This document shows positions 1 through 9,782 of a stretch of 31,922 bases of DNA, in pieces. Position numbers and translations under genes: made by a program. Every line of letters starts with the position of its first letter. Position 1 is the stretch's first letter. The notes beneath the pieces were generated by a model that saw only the letters and a program-made list of their open reading frames with translations, was not told the DNA's origin and searched no databases. Origin of the DNA: Mikrocytos mackini (Eukaryota > Endomyxa > Ascetosporea > Mikrocytida > Mikrocytiidae); contig JASNJN010000152.1 of assembly GCA_030180075.1 (NCBI GenBank), forward strand, positions 1 to 31,922. Direction: 5' to 3'.

Positions 1-948
1 ATGCCGCCGGCCAAAAATGGGCAAAATCCGGGATTTTGTAGTTTTTTTTATTTTTGACGACATATTATCGCGACATAAAGCATAAATTTAGGTATAATCC
101 GGTTTATCGCGATAACACTGTAGCTTTTCGTGATTATCGCGATAAAAGCATATTATGCCTAGAGTTTGCAATTAACCGTTTCGATTGCATATCCGGTATC
201 GAATACTCTTGCGTCGGTTACCGGAACTATTCGAATTTGTCTTATATAAATAATTATATTTTGATTATCTGTAAAATAAGACATAAATATTGCCCAAAAC
301 AACCTTTGGTTACTTAAGAATACAAATATCGATTTTATATATCTCTAAACAAATTTTCCCCTATAAATTTTCTACAAATAAAAATATTCATCTGGGCGAT
401 ATCGTCACGATATCCGTTTTTCTTGAACTATTCGATATTCTAAATCTTTCGGTTAACTGCTTTATAAAGGAAATCTTGATATCACAAAAACCGGGAACCG
501 TTTGCTATAAAAATACCCGTTTTCCGGATTTTTCGGTTAATCGTTTTGCGAACACTAATTATGCCTTTTGAAAAGAGCTATTTTAAAAAGCTATTATGCT
601 CTTGCGAACATCACTGGATTATATGAATGATTAAACCATTTATATTCAAAACAATCTTCACAACGTATTTATAAACACTCTAAAATGACCTAAAAGGAGG
701 TTTGGGCCAAATTTAATAAAATTGTAAGGTTAAAATTATGTTTTGACATCAGTCCACTAACCAAATTTTATAATTCTGAAACATATAAATTTAGTCAGAT
801 TAGTAGATTTTAAGTCATAATAAATATAAATCGGTTCTTAAAAACTTATTAGAAATAAAATTGAGAGGAAATTTTAAATTTCCCCAAAAAACCGAAAGGT
901 TAAAATACCGTCACACCGGACAGCCCTACCGTAAAGGGGCTAGGGTCA
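1..948. other. AT-rich stretch without a convincing gene
   Basis: No supported gene. Two open frames of about 90 codons (54-317 and 290-571) have no recognisable motif; the first owes its repeated Tyr-Arg-Asp to a DNA repeat. The palindrome TTATCGCGATAA occurs at 104-115 and 134-145, with a partial copy near 65. The stretch is rich in CCGG/CCGGT-type words between 180 and 540, which may be the relic of a transposon end, but I see no terminal repeats. Confidence 0.4.
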
Positions 949-1311
949 ATGTCGGGCGAAAGGCCTAAACCGGCTGAAGCAGGTTCGAACTCGGTCGAAC
1001 CGTAGTAGCCTGGAAAACAGGGGCCCAACGGCTCCACGAATCCAGGATGGCATAACAACTACCAGCCCGTAAACGCTAAAACGCGAGGGTCTACGACCCT
1101 TATACGAAAGGGCTGAGTGGAATGTATACAAATGTCAAAAACCGTCAAATCACAACAAGTGATTAATTTTATTAAACATGTTATGTTTTTATATGGACTG
1201 AACCTCACCAATACAGGTGGGCCTATTTTTGAAACACTGTTTATTTTTGAAACACTGTTTATTTTTGAAACACTGTTTATTTTTGAAACACTTTTATTTT
1301 CGAAACAGTAA
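949..1311 (+). pseudogene. Decayed open frame of unknown origin (possibly gag-like)
   Basis: From the ATG at 949 one frame runs to the stop near 1311, interrupted by two adjacent TAG codons near 1003 and a TGA near 1111. The first 110 bases are clearly more GC-rich than the surroundings and encode a basic, Pro/Glu-rich start (MSGERPKPAEAGSNS). The later part reads MSKTVKSQQVINFIKHVMFL and ends in the 18-bp tandem repeat translated as FIFETL units. The GC-rich composition resembles the Ty3/gypsy fragment at 25 kb, so a retrotransposon gag remnant is possible, but no zinc knuckle or other diagnostic motif is visible. It could equally be a decayed host gene. Confidence 0.25.
1224..1308. repeat. 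18-bp tandem repeat, about 4.7 units
   Basis: Units TATTTTTGAAACACTGTT start at 1224, 1242, 1260 and 1278. The last full unit has one change (ACTTTT), and a partial, mutated fifth unit ends at about 1308. The first three units are identical, so expansion was recent. As 18 is a multiple of three, the repeat stays open in one frame. Confidence 0.9.
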
Positions 1312-1477
1312 GTTGGCCCGAAAAGCATTTAAAGGCTTTCCAAGAAAGCCAAGCTTTTAATAATGGCCAAACATGCCTTAAAAGAATATTAACACGCGTA
1401 TGCGTAATTTCCTAATGAATAGGTCAGCATCAAGCGTTTCCCAGGTAAATCCTGAAATTGGAAAGTTAACTTTCCAA

Positions 1478-1566
1478 AATGGCATGTTCCGTACACGAGT
1501 TGCAACAAAGCCCCACCACATATAAAGGGGCACAAGTTGCAAAAGGTACATATGGAACATGCCATT
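1478..1566. repeat. Nested inverted repeat (hairpin)
   Basis: AATGGCATGTTCC at 1478-1490 is the exact reverse complement of 1554-1566. Inside it, GTAC pairs with GTAC and GCCCC (1510-1514) pairs with GGGGC (1527-1531), so the whole 89 bp can fold into one long hairpin. AGTTGCAA also occurs twice as a direct repeat. It may be a tiny fold-back element or a transcribed structure; nothing decides between these. Confidence 0.6.
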
Positions 1567-2449
1567 TATCCACTTAAACCATAAAACGCCGTGGTACAAA
1601 CAACCAGTAAGGCGTCCTTATTATTGAATCAAGGGAAGGTAAGATAGAGTTTAAAAAATAAACCGCTAATCTGATACCAGAAATAGGTTTACAGGACTAT
1701 ATAAATTAAAGGTTATATAAACCGTTTTTTAATTGAAAATATTAAAGGCATGTAGTCATTTAGTGACCTATCCCGTCAAAAATAAATAAGCCTCATATAA
1801 ACTCCTTATTTGGAATGTTTTATTTATAAAAGGCATAATTAGTTTAATACTATTAATTATAATAAATTGGGACAAGACGGTGAGATAGGGTCACAGGAGT
1901 AGTTATAATAAATATTTAAATTGTGTTCCTGAACTAAAAAAAAAAGAAATAAAATTTAGCAAATTTTTTTAGAATTTTTAAAAATTTAATTTTCCAAAAT
2001 GTTCGAATATTGATGTAAATTAATCCATCATCAATGTGATTCTACTATCAAAGTGTCCACTAACCCAGTATTTACTGTATACGTTTAAAATTAGTGTTAG
2101 TGGTCTTGTATTGAATTTGAAATATCTTATTTTGACTTAAAAGCTTGTTATGTCTTTTTGGCAAAAATTTTAACTTTCTGTGCAATGAAAATTGATAATT
2201 ATAAACCTATAATTAATTGCCAATTATTACAGGCACTGCCGCCTGACCACTTCAGTTAGCCCCATCATAAACTCACAATCTCCTTTTAATAGGGAAGGAG
2301 TTACTCTTTCTCCTTCCATGGATTGCAGCAACAAGTTTGAGTTTTACTAATTGAGTACGCTTATAAAGAGCTGTTACCATTCCAGCTCATCCTGGGAAAT
2401 TTTCTAGCCCTTTATTTCCTCACATGGTTTAGTAAACCACTGATTATTT

Positions 2450-2683
2450 GAGTTGTTTTGTATCAAAATGAGTCCTCTCAAAATTTTTTACCAGTTTTAT
2501 ATGGCATAGTTATTTTCATAAATTCAATCTTGGACGTTAAAACTCCAACATTCCATACCAAAGACACAATAAATTTAATTCTATAAAAAACCGGAAATAA
2601 AATAAGCAAAATATTCATGATAAATTCTAATTTGAAAAAGCACCCAAAAAATTTTAAGGACTCATTTTGATACAAAACAACTC
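2450..2683. repeat. Small inverted-repeat element (MITE-like, 234 bp)
   Basis: The ends are inverted copies of about 36 bp: GAGTTGTTTTGTATCAAAAT begins at 2450 and its reverse complement ends at 2683, with one or two differences further in. The flanks are both AT-rich (ATTATTT and ATTTATT), so no clear target duplication can be named. A short direct repeat TTGCCAATTATT lies outside it at about 2217 and 2689. The internal 65-codon frame is a by-product of the repeat. Confidence 0.6.
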
Positions 2684-2838
2684 ATTTATTGCCAATTATT
2701 CCTGTCCTTGATGGGTTTCAAGCGACAACTCCATTAATCAGATGACTGGGGCATCCACTAGGTGTCTGTGATGTCAAGAAACATCACTCCATCTCCTCAC
2801 CATAAGCGCTATAAAATAGAGACCTTTTGGTCTGCGCG

Positions 2839-3134
2839 ATGAACACTTTGGGTTATCGCATGATAGACCACCTTCTTATTGAGAATTTGTATTCGTGTTT
2901 AACCAGACATTGGCCAGATAATCAAGAATTGATTCCAGCCCCATCTTTTTGATATGGTCTTGCATCGCATGTTAAAGTGTTAGTGACGGAACAGACCAAT
3001 TTAGTTTTTCTCATGGCCTTTTGTCTCCCAACACGGAACAAGACGAGGTTGGTTTATAGGCCAGTTTGAAGGCCAGGGGAATGTGGAACCCTTGTTGTGC
3101 TTGTTGTTAAAACATCGAACTCTCATATCTATCC
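2839..3134 (+). pseudogene. Possible decayed coding remnant, unrecognised
   Basis: The frame opened by the ATG at 2839 reads MNTLGYRMIDHLLIENLYSC and onward for about 98 codons, interrupted only by two TGA codons (about 2950 and 3064). The 2.24-3.13 kb region has balanced base composition, unlike the very AT-rich DNA after 3,140, as expected of former coding sequence. I do not recognise the protein. Confidence 0.2.
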
Positions 3135-3614
3135 TAGACATTCAAATCTTGATCTTGATCGAGATGCATATCGAAAACATTCGAGATATTTCGATAATTA
3201 TATCGAAATGGGATAATATTCGCTATTAAATAAAATTAAAAATTATGGTGGAATAATCCTTTAAATAAAGGATATTTCATTTTGTGAAAGTCAAATCCCT
3301 CCAAACACCATCGATTATATATGCAGAAATAAGTTTCCGCATGCATTATCTGTAATTTGACAAATTTATAGGGATTTAGTCGTATTTTTGAAATTTATAT
3401 GAGTCAGGAAATTACGAAATTCCAACATAACGTGCTGAAAACAAAACAGAAATCATGGAAAATATTTGAAAATCGATATATCATATCAATTACAATTTTC
3501 GATAAAAATTTGAATGTCTAACCCATCCTGAGTTCGTGTTGTATTATTAAGTGCAACCCAGGAAAAATTTATAAATTAGAAATTTCATGTGATCACGCGA
3601 ACAACATCCACTTC

Positions 3615-3992
3615 GTTTTGCCTGAAAAAGTTGCATTTTTCTGAAATTTTTTTGTTTCGAATAACAAATGACAAAATCATACACGCTGTAGTTTGGAAAT
3701 CATACCATATATCTGTAGGATGATTATTCAACTGAAAATATAGTTTTTTTATCGCTGGTTAGTTCATTTTTGCGCCAATTTATAAAGGAATGAAAATATC
3801 TAGACATGATTTTCTCATAAAATTACCGGTAATTTATGAAAACAATCATAAATCATCTAAAATGAAATATAATTGAATTGTCAGGTAAATTTATTTTTAA
3901 AAGTGTGTTTATAATTTGTAAAATTAAAAACGACAAAAAATCAACGGAAGTGTATTTATTTCAGGAAAAATGCAACTTTTACAGGCAAAATG
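3615..3992. repeat. Inverted-repeat element (MITE-like, about 378 bp)
   Basis: The left arm at 3615-3648 (CGTTTTGCCTGAAAAAGTTG...) is matched by its imperfect reverse complement at 3958-3992, about 34 bp with few mismatches. The interior is AT-rich and non-coding. Target duplications are not evident and the true ends may lie a little further out (CGCG near 3597 against CATGCG near 4007). Confidence 0.55.
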
Positions 3993-4911
3993 AATTTCAA
4001 TCTCATGCGAATAGTATACATTTAAATAAGTATTAAATGAAAAATTAAATTCAAATGTTTATGATTTAAATAAACTTGTTAAATTCATTCAAAATTTTCG
4101 TTGAATAATAAAATAATTTTTAAAATTCTATTTACTCCGTTAAAGTTTATTTTAAATACTTTGCGATATAAACGTTCAAGCCTTATCCAATTAACCCGCC
4201 CCTTGCAAGAATGTTTACAGATGCTTATTTTAATTCTTATTATTGAGATTAATTAGATCCATAAATAATAAGAACAAATTACATGATTAATTAAATGAAT
4301 GTATTTTATTTGTTAACCATCGGACTAAAAGCATAGGAACAAAATACAAAACCTTAATATATATTAGAAGTAATTAACAGTGCATAACAATATAATCTTG
4401 ACATTTTAATTTAGGGCTAATTTGAAATTAACTATATAAGTTTTAGATTAATGGTGACAAAATGTTCATATGCTGTACTGTGAATTTTATATACTTCCGC
4501 GAACTATATTTACAATTTAATTACTTATTTAACCCTATTTGATGAATTATATGCAGCTTATATGTTTAGTGACTGGCTTAGAAAAGGTCTTAATTCTGGA
4601 GTTTATGATTATATCTGAAGCACTTTTCAATATATCGATTCAGAACATTTCGACAACTTTGAGAAGGCTTATCACAAATGGAAACTATCGCGTGGTTGGG
4701 TAGTATGTAGGAAAAGGGAAAGTTGATACGACCAGCGAATAGGAAACCCCTTTGACAACCTGTTAGAATTGATGTCTCAATAACATGACTATGTATTTAT
4801 GTAAATAAATAACCGGTGTTAAAATTAATATTTTAAATTTTATAAAACTACAATCATGCATTCAGAATTTAAAATTGTCGTTCATAAATTTTAAATTTTA
4901 AATTCGAATTT
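3993..4911. other. AT-rich intergenic DNA
   Basis: No open frame or RNA gene is supported. A short hairpin (TTCTTATTAT / ATAATAAGAA) lies at about 4235-4275. The last 40 bases before the next gene contain TTTAAATTT-type runs directly upstream of its ATG, which could act as a promoter or leader. Confidence 0.4.
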
Positions 4912-6196
4912 ATGTCTATTAAAGTTGTTAAACTTTATCTCGTTTACTGCTATATACTACACTCGATCGATTTTTCATCAGCTAACTACAAATTAAATAA
5001 ACAAAACAACGCTATTGTTTTGTCAAAAGATGTTCAAGAACAAACATTAAATATAAAAACAAAAAAACCTAGAATAAAGGGAGTATTTTCATCTTTTTGT
5101 GATTGTTTCAAAAAAAACCAGCACAAAAAACAAAACATTGAAAAAATTCATTCGGTTGATCATGCTCGTGGATCAATTTTGCTTCAAAAACCAGCTTCCG
5201 AAAACAATTCACGTGACCACGAAATTAAAAACTTAGATAATTTAATTGAATGGCCCGCGATGAAAGACTCTGTGAATTTTGACGGAAAATCAATTAGCAT
5301 GTTTTGTTGGCAATCTCCAAGATCAAGATCGCCAGGCATAAACAAATTTGGTGAAGGAAGCAGACAAAGTTCATACCATTCCGTGCAGGGTACTTCTGAA
5401 GGATTGATCGAAAAATTATTCTCTTACATTGAAAATGAAAGAGTTTGTGTTGAGATGCAGTACGACGAAATTAAGAAAAAAGTAAAATTTAATGAAGAAC
5501 ATGACATACTAAACAATTTACACTTATATAAATTGTCAAGACATTTAGATGAAATCAGTGAACTCAGTGCCGACATAATGATCTCGATAGACCCGAAAAC
5601 AGGTCAGAAATTCAAAAATAAAAAAATAAAACATCCAGATTTAACTTTTGGAAAAAATAAAATTCCGGTTTTGCGCTCCCCAACCATCCAAACCACACTA
5701 CACCCATTGGATGATCCACATACTTCTTCGTATTATCACAGCAATATAGATTTCTACGAAAACAGCATCCGTGACAAAAAGGTTTGTCTCAATGCAATTG
5801 ACTCTCTAATCAGAGGCTTCAAAGAAAAACAACGAAGGATATATATGTAGTGTCGAAAATAGCCAATTGAGAGCAATAGTGAGTTTATCCCTCGAAGCCA
5901 TACACTTAACAGCTCTCATTTCATCACAAAGGATAGAACTCTACAAAAACACCGAAAAAGTAAATCTATTCAAAGACAGCAAAGTAAAGAGTTTTAACAA
6001 GTTACAAAAAAGAGCTGATTCAACACAAATAATAAACACTAATAGGTATGATATAGAAGATAATAAAGAAATACAATCTGCACATAAAACAAAAAAGGAT
6101 TGGGGACTGTATAAAAGAACAAATGTGAATAAACAAAGGTTTAAAAAATCAGTGAATAACAAAAGCGATATTATACAAACAGAAGAGTTGAAATAA
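4912..6196 (+). CDS. Lysine-rich, possibly secreted protein of unknown function, with a predicted 16-nt intron
   Basis: I do not recognise the family. The first frame (4912-5850) starts with an ATG and a hydrophobic stretch (VVKLYLVYCYIL, residues 5-16) ending near SSA, which could be a signal peptide. The middle is Lys/Asn-rich and the end is helical (about residues 285-312). This frame meets TAG at 5848. Removing the 16 bases 5847-5862 (GT...AG) joins it in frame to a second open segment, 5863-6196, which continues the same helical Lys-rich composition (RAIVSLSLEAIHLTALISSQ) to a TAA. The joined product is 422 residues. The second segment has no ATG near its start, which also argues that it is an exon. 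An AATAAA follows at 6276. If the signal peptide is real, this is a candidate secreted or surface protein. A frameshifted pseudogene is the alternative. Confidence 0.65.
5847..5862 (+). other. Predicted 16-nt spliceosomal intron
   Basis: GTAGTGTCGAAAATAG: GT at the first two bases, AG at the last two. It splits a codon after its second base (AT|C). Removal bypasses the in-frame TAG inside the intron and restores the reading frame. The intron at 6671-6686 has the same length, the same GTA start and a similar A-rich end. Confidence 0.6.
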
Positions 6197-6493
6197 ATAA
6201 CTCTAAAAGCTATGTAAATAAATTGCCCATTTAAATGTAAAAATAGAATTGAAATTAATGTTTCTTTTGCTATTCAATAAATATTGTTTTGTTTTATTTT
6301 ATTAACTTTAAAAGGCTCATATTAAATATTTATAAATTAAATTTGAACAGTAATTTAATGAATTAAACGATAATAAACCATTTATTAAAACTAGAAAAAT
6401 ATTAGCTTTTACAAATACATTAAATATAACAACCTATTTGTTTTATAATTTCAAATACATTTAATTCAATGTAAAATATAAATCAATAATCTT
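6197..6493. other. Convergent 3' spacer
   Basis: This AT-rich spacer lies between the 3' ends of the convergent Lys-rich protein gene (+) and E2 gene (-). AATAAA at 6276-6281 is a plausible polyadenylation signal for the plus-strand gene. Nothing else is seen. Confidence 0.4.
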
Positions 6494-6968
6494 TTATCCT
6501 TTTGCATATTTTTCTGTAATTTCTTTCGCTTTTTTATCAAACAGTTTTTTGTTCTTTAAATATAAACTGCTACTTTCTTGACCTACGCCGTCTTCAGGGT
6601 TCGGGTTACTTAATAGTACTTGTATTGACAATAGAGTGCTTACTATATTCAAAGCAGGTGTCCAACTTCCCTTTAAAATAAAATACATTCGGAGCCATTT
6701 TTAAGATGTCTAAACAGATGCGTCCTTCAGTGTCAATGTTTGGGTGGAAAATTCGAGTTTCGAACTTTACAAGGGGCGGTTCGAAGGGATACCGCTTGGG
6801 TATGGTTATTAGAAGCTTAAATATACCATCTTGGTATGGAGTGTTGGAAGGGCCTTCTATGTAGAAAGATAAAGAGGAAAGATCTTCAGAATTGTTGTAA
6901 AGTTTGATACCAGGGATTGATAGATTATATAAGCGCGTTCTGAACTCAATGTGGATTCTGTTCTTCAT
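6494..6968 (-). CDS. UBE2T: UBE2T-like ubiquitin-conjugating enzyme (E2), two exons with a 16-nt intron
   Basis: A ubiquitin E2 accepts ubiquitin from E1 on a cysteine and passes it to a substrate with an E3. Exon 1 (6968-6687) carries the E2 core: [22 protein letters not shown], the HPN motif (residues 75-77) and the active-site Cys85 in GRICLDILK. Exon 2 (6670-6494) begins GSWTPALNI and carries [10 protein letters not shown] and the C-terminal helices. The two frames differ. Removing 6671-6686 joins MAPN to GSW, exactly where UBE2T proteins read Pro-Pro-Lys-Gly-Ala-Trp. The product is 152 residues, a bare E2 core without the C-terminal tail of human UBE2T. UBE2T (FANCT) works with the FANCL E3 to ubiquitinate FANCD2/FANCI in crosslink repair; whether that pathway exists here cannot be told. 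The start is the first ATG, with CCAAT about 15 bases upstream. Another E2 subfamily is the main alternative. Confidence 0.85.
6671..6686 (-). other. Predicted 16-nt spliceosomal intron in the E2 gene
   Basis: On the minus strand it reads GTATTTTATTTTAAAG, phase 0 (between complete codons). If retained, it shifts the frame in the middle of the conserved E2 fold and leads to an early stop. If removed, it rebuilds the conserved junction after the active-site region. It contains no room for a conventional branch point to AG spacing. Confidence 0.8.
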
Positions 6969-7179
6969 ATGTGCTTATTGGTTGTGGTCCTAATGGCTTG
7001 ATTTGGTTGGAATTTGGGTATTAAAAATTTCAAACTAAGTTTTGAAAGTTACTTATTTTTTATCGAATTTATATGGGCCACTCTTCTGACTTCTGTCTAT
7101 AATTACAAGTCATATTTCACCGTCAAGGCAGTCTTCAAAGGCAATCAATGTTATTAAAAATTAAAAATTCTTAAAATCC
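6969..7179. promoter_or_regulatory. Divergent promoter spacer between the E2 and ATPase-nuclease genes
   Basis: These 211 bp separate two divergent start codons, so they should hold both promoters. CCAATAAG (minus strand, next to the E2 start) and A/T runs next to the ATPase start (TTAAAAATTAAAAATTC) are visible. No TATA box can be singled out. Confidence 0.35.
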
Positions 7180-9662
7180 ATGACATCGCCACCATACCCA
7201 CCAGAATTATCAAATCCAGATCCAGTGATCGCAAAATTACTGAAAGACGAGTATGACGATGAGAATCAAGACGTAGAACATGACGATGAGGAAATTGCAG
7301 ATGATTCCGATAATCTCAAACACGAAAATCGTAGTGTAAGATTGCACCTATCAACGATATACAACAAAGACAAAAACTATATTGTGAACAGTACACCATT
7401 GGCAATTAAGACGATTGAGTTCCTAAAAAAACACACCATTGACAACAGTTTAGGGTTTAATCCAGTTATATCGATCAAAGAGCCATCGGGAAGTGGAAAG
7501 ACTTTTTTCTTAGAATGCACAGAAGAATTGTCCGAAGTAGACAAAGACAATGTTCATTACAAATTAGCAGATGCTTTGGGACTGGTTGACGATGCCGTTA
7601 AAGTATTTGACAATGTTTTGGTTGTTAGAATTAGCTTTAAAGAGGCGATGAAACAAATAAACACAAATAGAGGTGATGTAGAAGCGATTTTCATTCTTAT
7701 GTTATCGTTCTTATTAATTACAAAGCTTGAAATGAAACTACACATTGCGGATAGAGAAGACGGTGAATATAAGAGTGATTTCTTAAAGGAATATAAAAAA
7801 TATTTACAACAAGAAGTTCGTTCTAAGGATCCCAATATTTGTTTAGACCGTCAAACTCGAGAACATCGAGACATTTTGTTGTTTATAATGAAAGGAATCT
7901 CCAGAGGGGTACTTTACAAACAACAAAAACACACCGAAGAACAAGACAAAACGAGGAGAGAGAGACCCAATAATTCTGTCATTGAAATAGGCAACACAAA
8001 ATACAGGAGGATTGAAAAGGCCGTTTTGTTAATTGACGAAGTTAACCTATTTAAATCTAAAGAGGTATATTCGAACACAGTCGAGGAGGGTTATCAATAT
8101 AGAAACTTTTATGTACAAATTATGGAAGATGCAATGAAAATTGACGTATGCAGACGGTTTATCTATAATCTTACATTTGTATTCTCTTCGATTTCTCCTC
8201 TGTCAAAAGAAATCAGCGGAAAATCTACAAGAAAAACAATATTGGATTTTTCAGAAATGATGCAAACAATAGGGTGCAAGCAGTCTTTTTCGGAGATTCG
8301 GTTCAAACATTTCTATCAAATTGCTATAGAAAATGACGGCAACCAAGAACGTAAAAACAACCCAAATAAATTACAAGTTCTAATTGATGATTTAAAAAAA
8401 GATCCTATGGCCATAGTTAATTACTTTGACAATAAAGCAGATACGGAAGAACCTGTATTACAAGCAAAGATATCCGAAATATTTACACCAGGTTTTGATG
8501 AAACAAACGAACAAAGAATTCTAAATCTAATCATTATGCGTGTTTATAATTTCTTTTCTTTCCTATTCCAACAACAATTGTTCGTTATGAAGAATAATTA
8601 TGAAATTATGCTACAGAGAGCTAGAAGAATATCTACACCACAGCCAACAGACATTTCGAGTTCAAACATGAAACTTAATGTCTTACAATTCTTAAATTTT
8701 CTAATGCACCACAAAAAAGAAGGAAGTATTTATCTATATAACAAATTAAACCCATCAACGGATAACACTATGGATTCTTTTTGGCGTGATTATTACATGT
8801 TCCTTAACAAATACAAGCGTAAGTTCCCTTTGACGCTTCCTGAAAGTGAAGTAAAGCTCTGTATGGACCAATTGGTAATATTGATACAGACAACATATCT
8901 CAGACAATATACAACATGTTTTATTACGGATATATTGCAATAAAACTAATAAGTGGAAACTGTCAAAACAGGGCGTTCAGGCTAGATTTTACCAACTACC
9001 AACAGAAGTTGAATTTTCAAAAACAATACGAAGACTTTTTGGATGATAATAAACCGATATCCATTTTTGATTGGGGCGAAATGAATATACTTAGAAATAC
9101 ATTCGGATTACCATTCTGGAAGAACACAGTTATGCCAAAAGTAAAAGAATTCATTAATGAAAGCACGAAAGATATAGATAACAGTGAAATAAAAGAACCC
9201 AGATTTAATAAAGCAGTGGTAGCTTCTCTTACAAAAATTCTTCCCGTAGAAATAAAATCCAGATGTAAACGTATTCCCCACGAGAAAATAAAAAAGTTCT
9301 TTACAATAACTCCAGAAGTTTATTTTAATAAAAAGGGCACAGAATGGCAGATGACAAATAAAGCGAGAATAGATATATTGATCGAACTAGTATCCGCAAA
9401 CAATCCATCGGATAGGTGTGCTGTAGTAATAGAATTAAAAATAGATAACGGAATACCTATGGACCTAGGGGCGCTAACAGAGTACAGGAAGAACTATCAT
9501 ACATTAGATTTAGACTATTATAATCATAGAATATATGTTTCAGCTTCTATGAACAAAAAGGGAAGTCCATGGAGTGAAGATAAACCAAGAATGGAGTGTT
9601 TTGTAGATGACAAACTACCACCAGCTCCAGAAATACCGTCTGAATCAGAAGAGACAACATAA
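7180..9662 (+). CDS. AAA-type P-loop ATPase fused to a PD-(D/E)XK nuclease, with a predicted short intron or frameshift
   Basis: The N-terminal 60 residues are acidic. A P-loop follows (EPSGSGKTFF, GSGKT at 104-108) and a Walker B strand (KAVLLIDEVNLF, D286-E287), giving a nucleotide-binding domain. The second part holds a GYIAIK strand and a PD-(D/E)XK-type core: Asp in ARIDILIEL (9372-9374) and the E-x-K of VVIELKID (9432-9440). This order matches the AAA-ATPase-like plus PD-(D/E)XK architecture known from bacteria and fungi, and resembles the NTPase-nuclease pairs described in Crinkler-type effectors. The two parts lie in different frames. The first stops at 8943 and the second is open from 8850, so a GT...AG intron such as 8875-8903 would join them into 817 residues. 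A frameshift is the alternative. No signal peptide is seen, so a nuclear or cytosolic role is more likely. The function (DNA defence, repair, transposon control or effector) is not shown by the sequence. Confidence 0.7.
8875..8903 (+). other. Candidate 29-nt intron
   Basis: It starts GTAATATTG and ends TATCTCAG. Removal between complete codons joins KLCMDQL to TIYNMFYYGYIAIK in frame. An overlapping 29-nt choice (8861-8889, GTATGG...TACAG) also restores the frame, as does 8851-8903 (53 nt). No 16-nt option exists here. A one-base indel or sequencing error would give the same picture. Confidence 0.35.
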
Positions 9663-9782
9663 GTAATAATTACGAGCTGTTATGCCAAAAATAATTACCA
9701 CATCTTACAAAATGTTCAATTCATTGAAATAATACATAAAATAATTTTTAAACAACTGGTGTATTATAAATAGTTTGTTTAT

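Noticed and set aside
54-571. Two open frames of 87 and 93 codons
   Set aside because: No motif, no homology I recognise, and composition driven by DNA repeats.
980-1010. GGTTCGAACTC resembles a tRNA T-arm / B box
   Set aside because: No matching acceptor, D or anticodon arm could be placed around it and no A box at the right distance; it lies in a decayed coding frame.
2478-2675. 65-codon open frame on the minus strand
   Set aside because: It lies entirely inside the 2450-2683 inverted-repeat element.
6494-6968. E2 gene as a frameshifted pseudogene
   Set aside because: The gap is an exact GT...AG segment at a conserved junction, all catalytic residues are kept, and a neighbouring gene shows the same 16-nt pattern.
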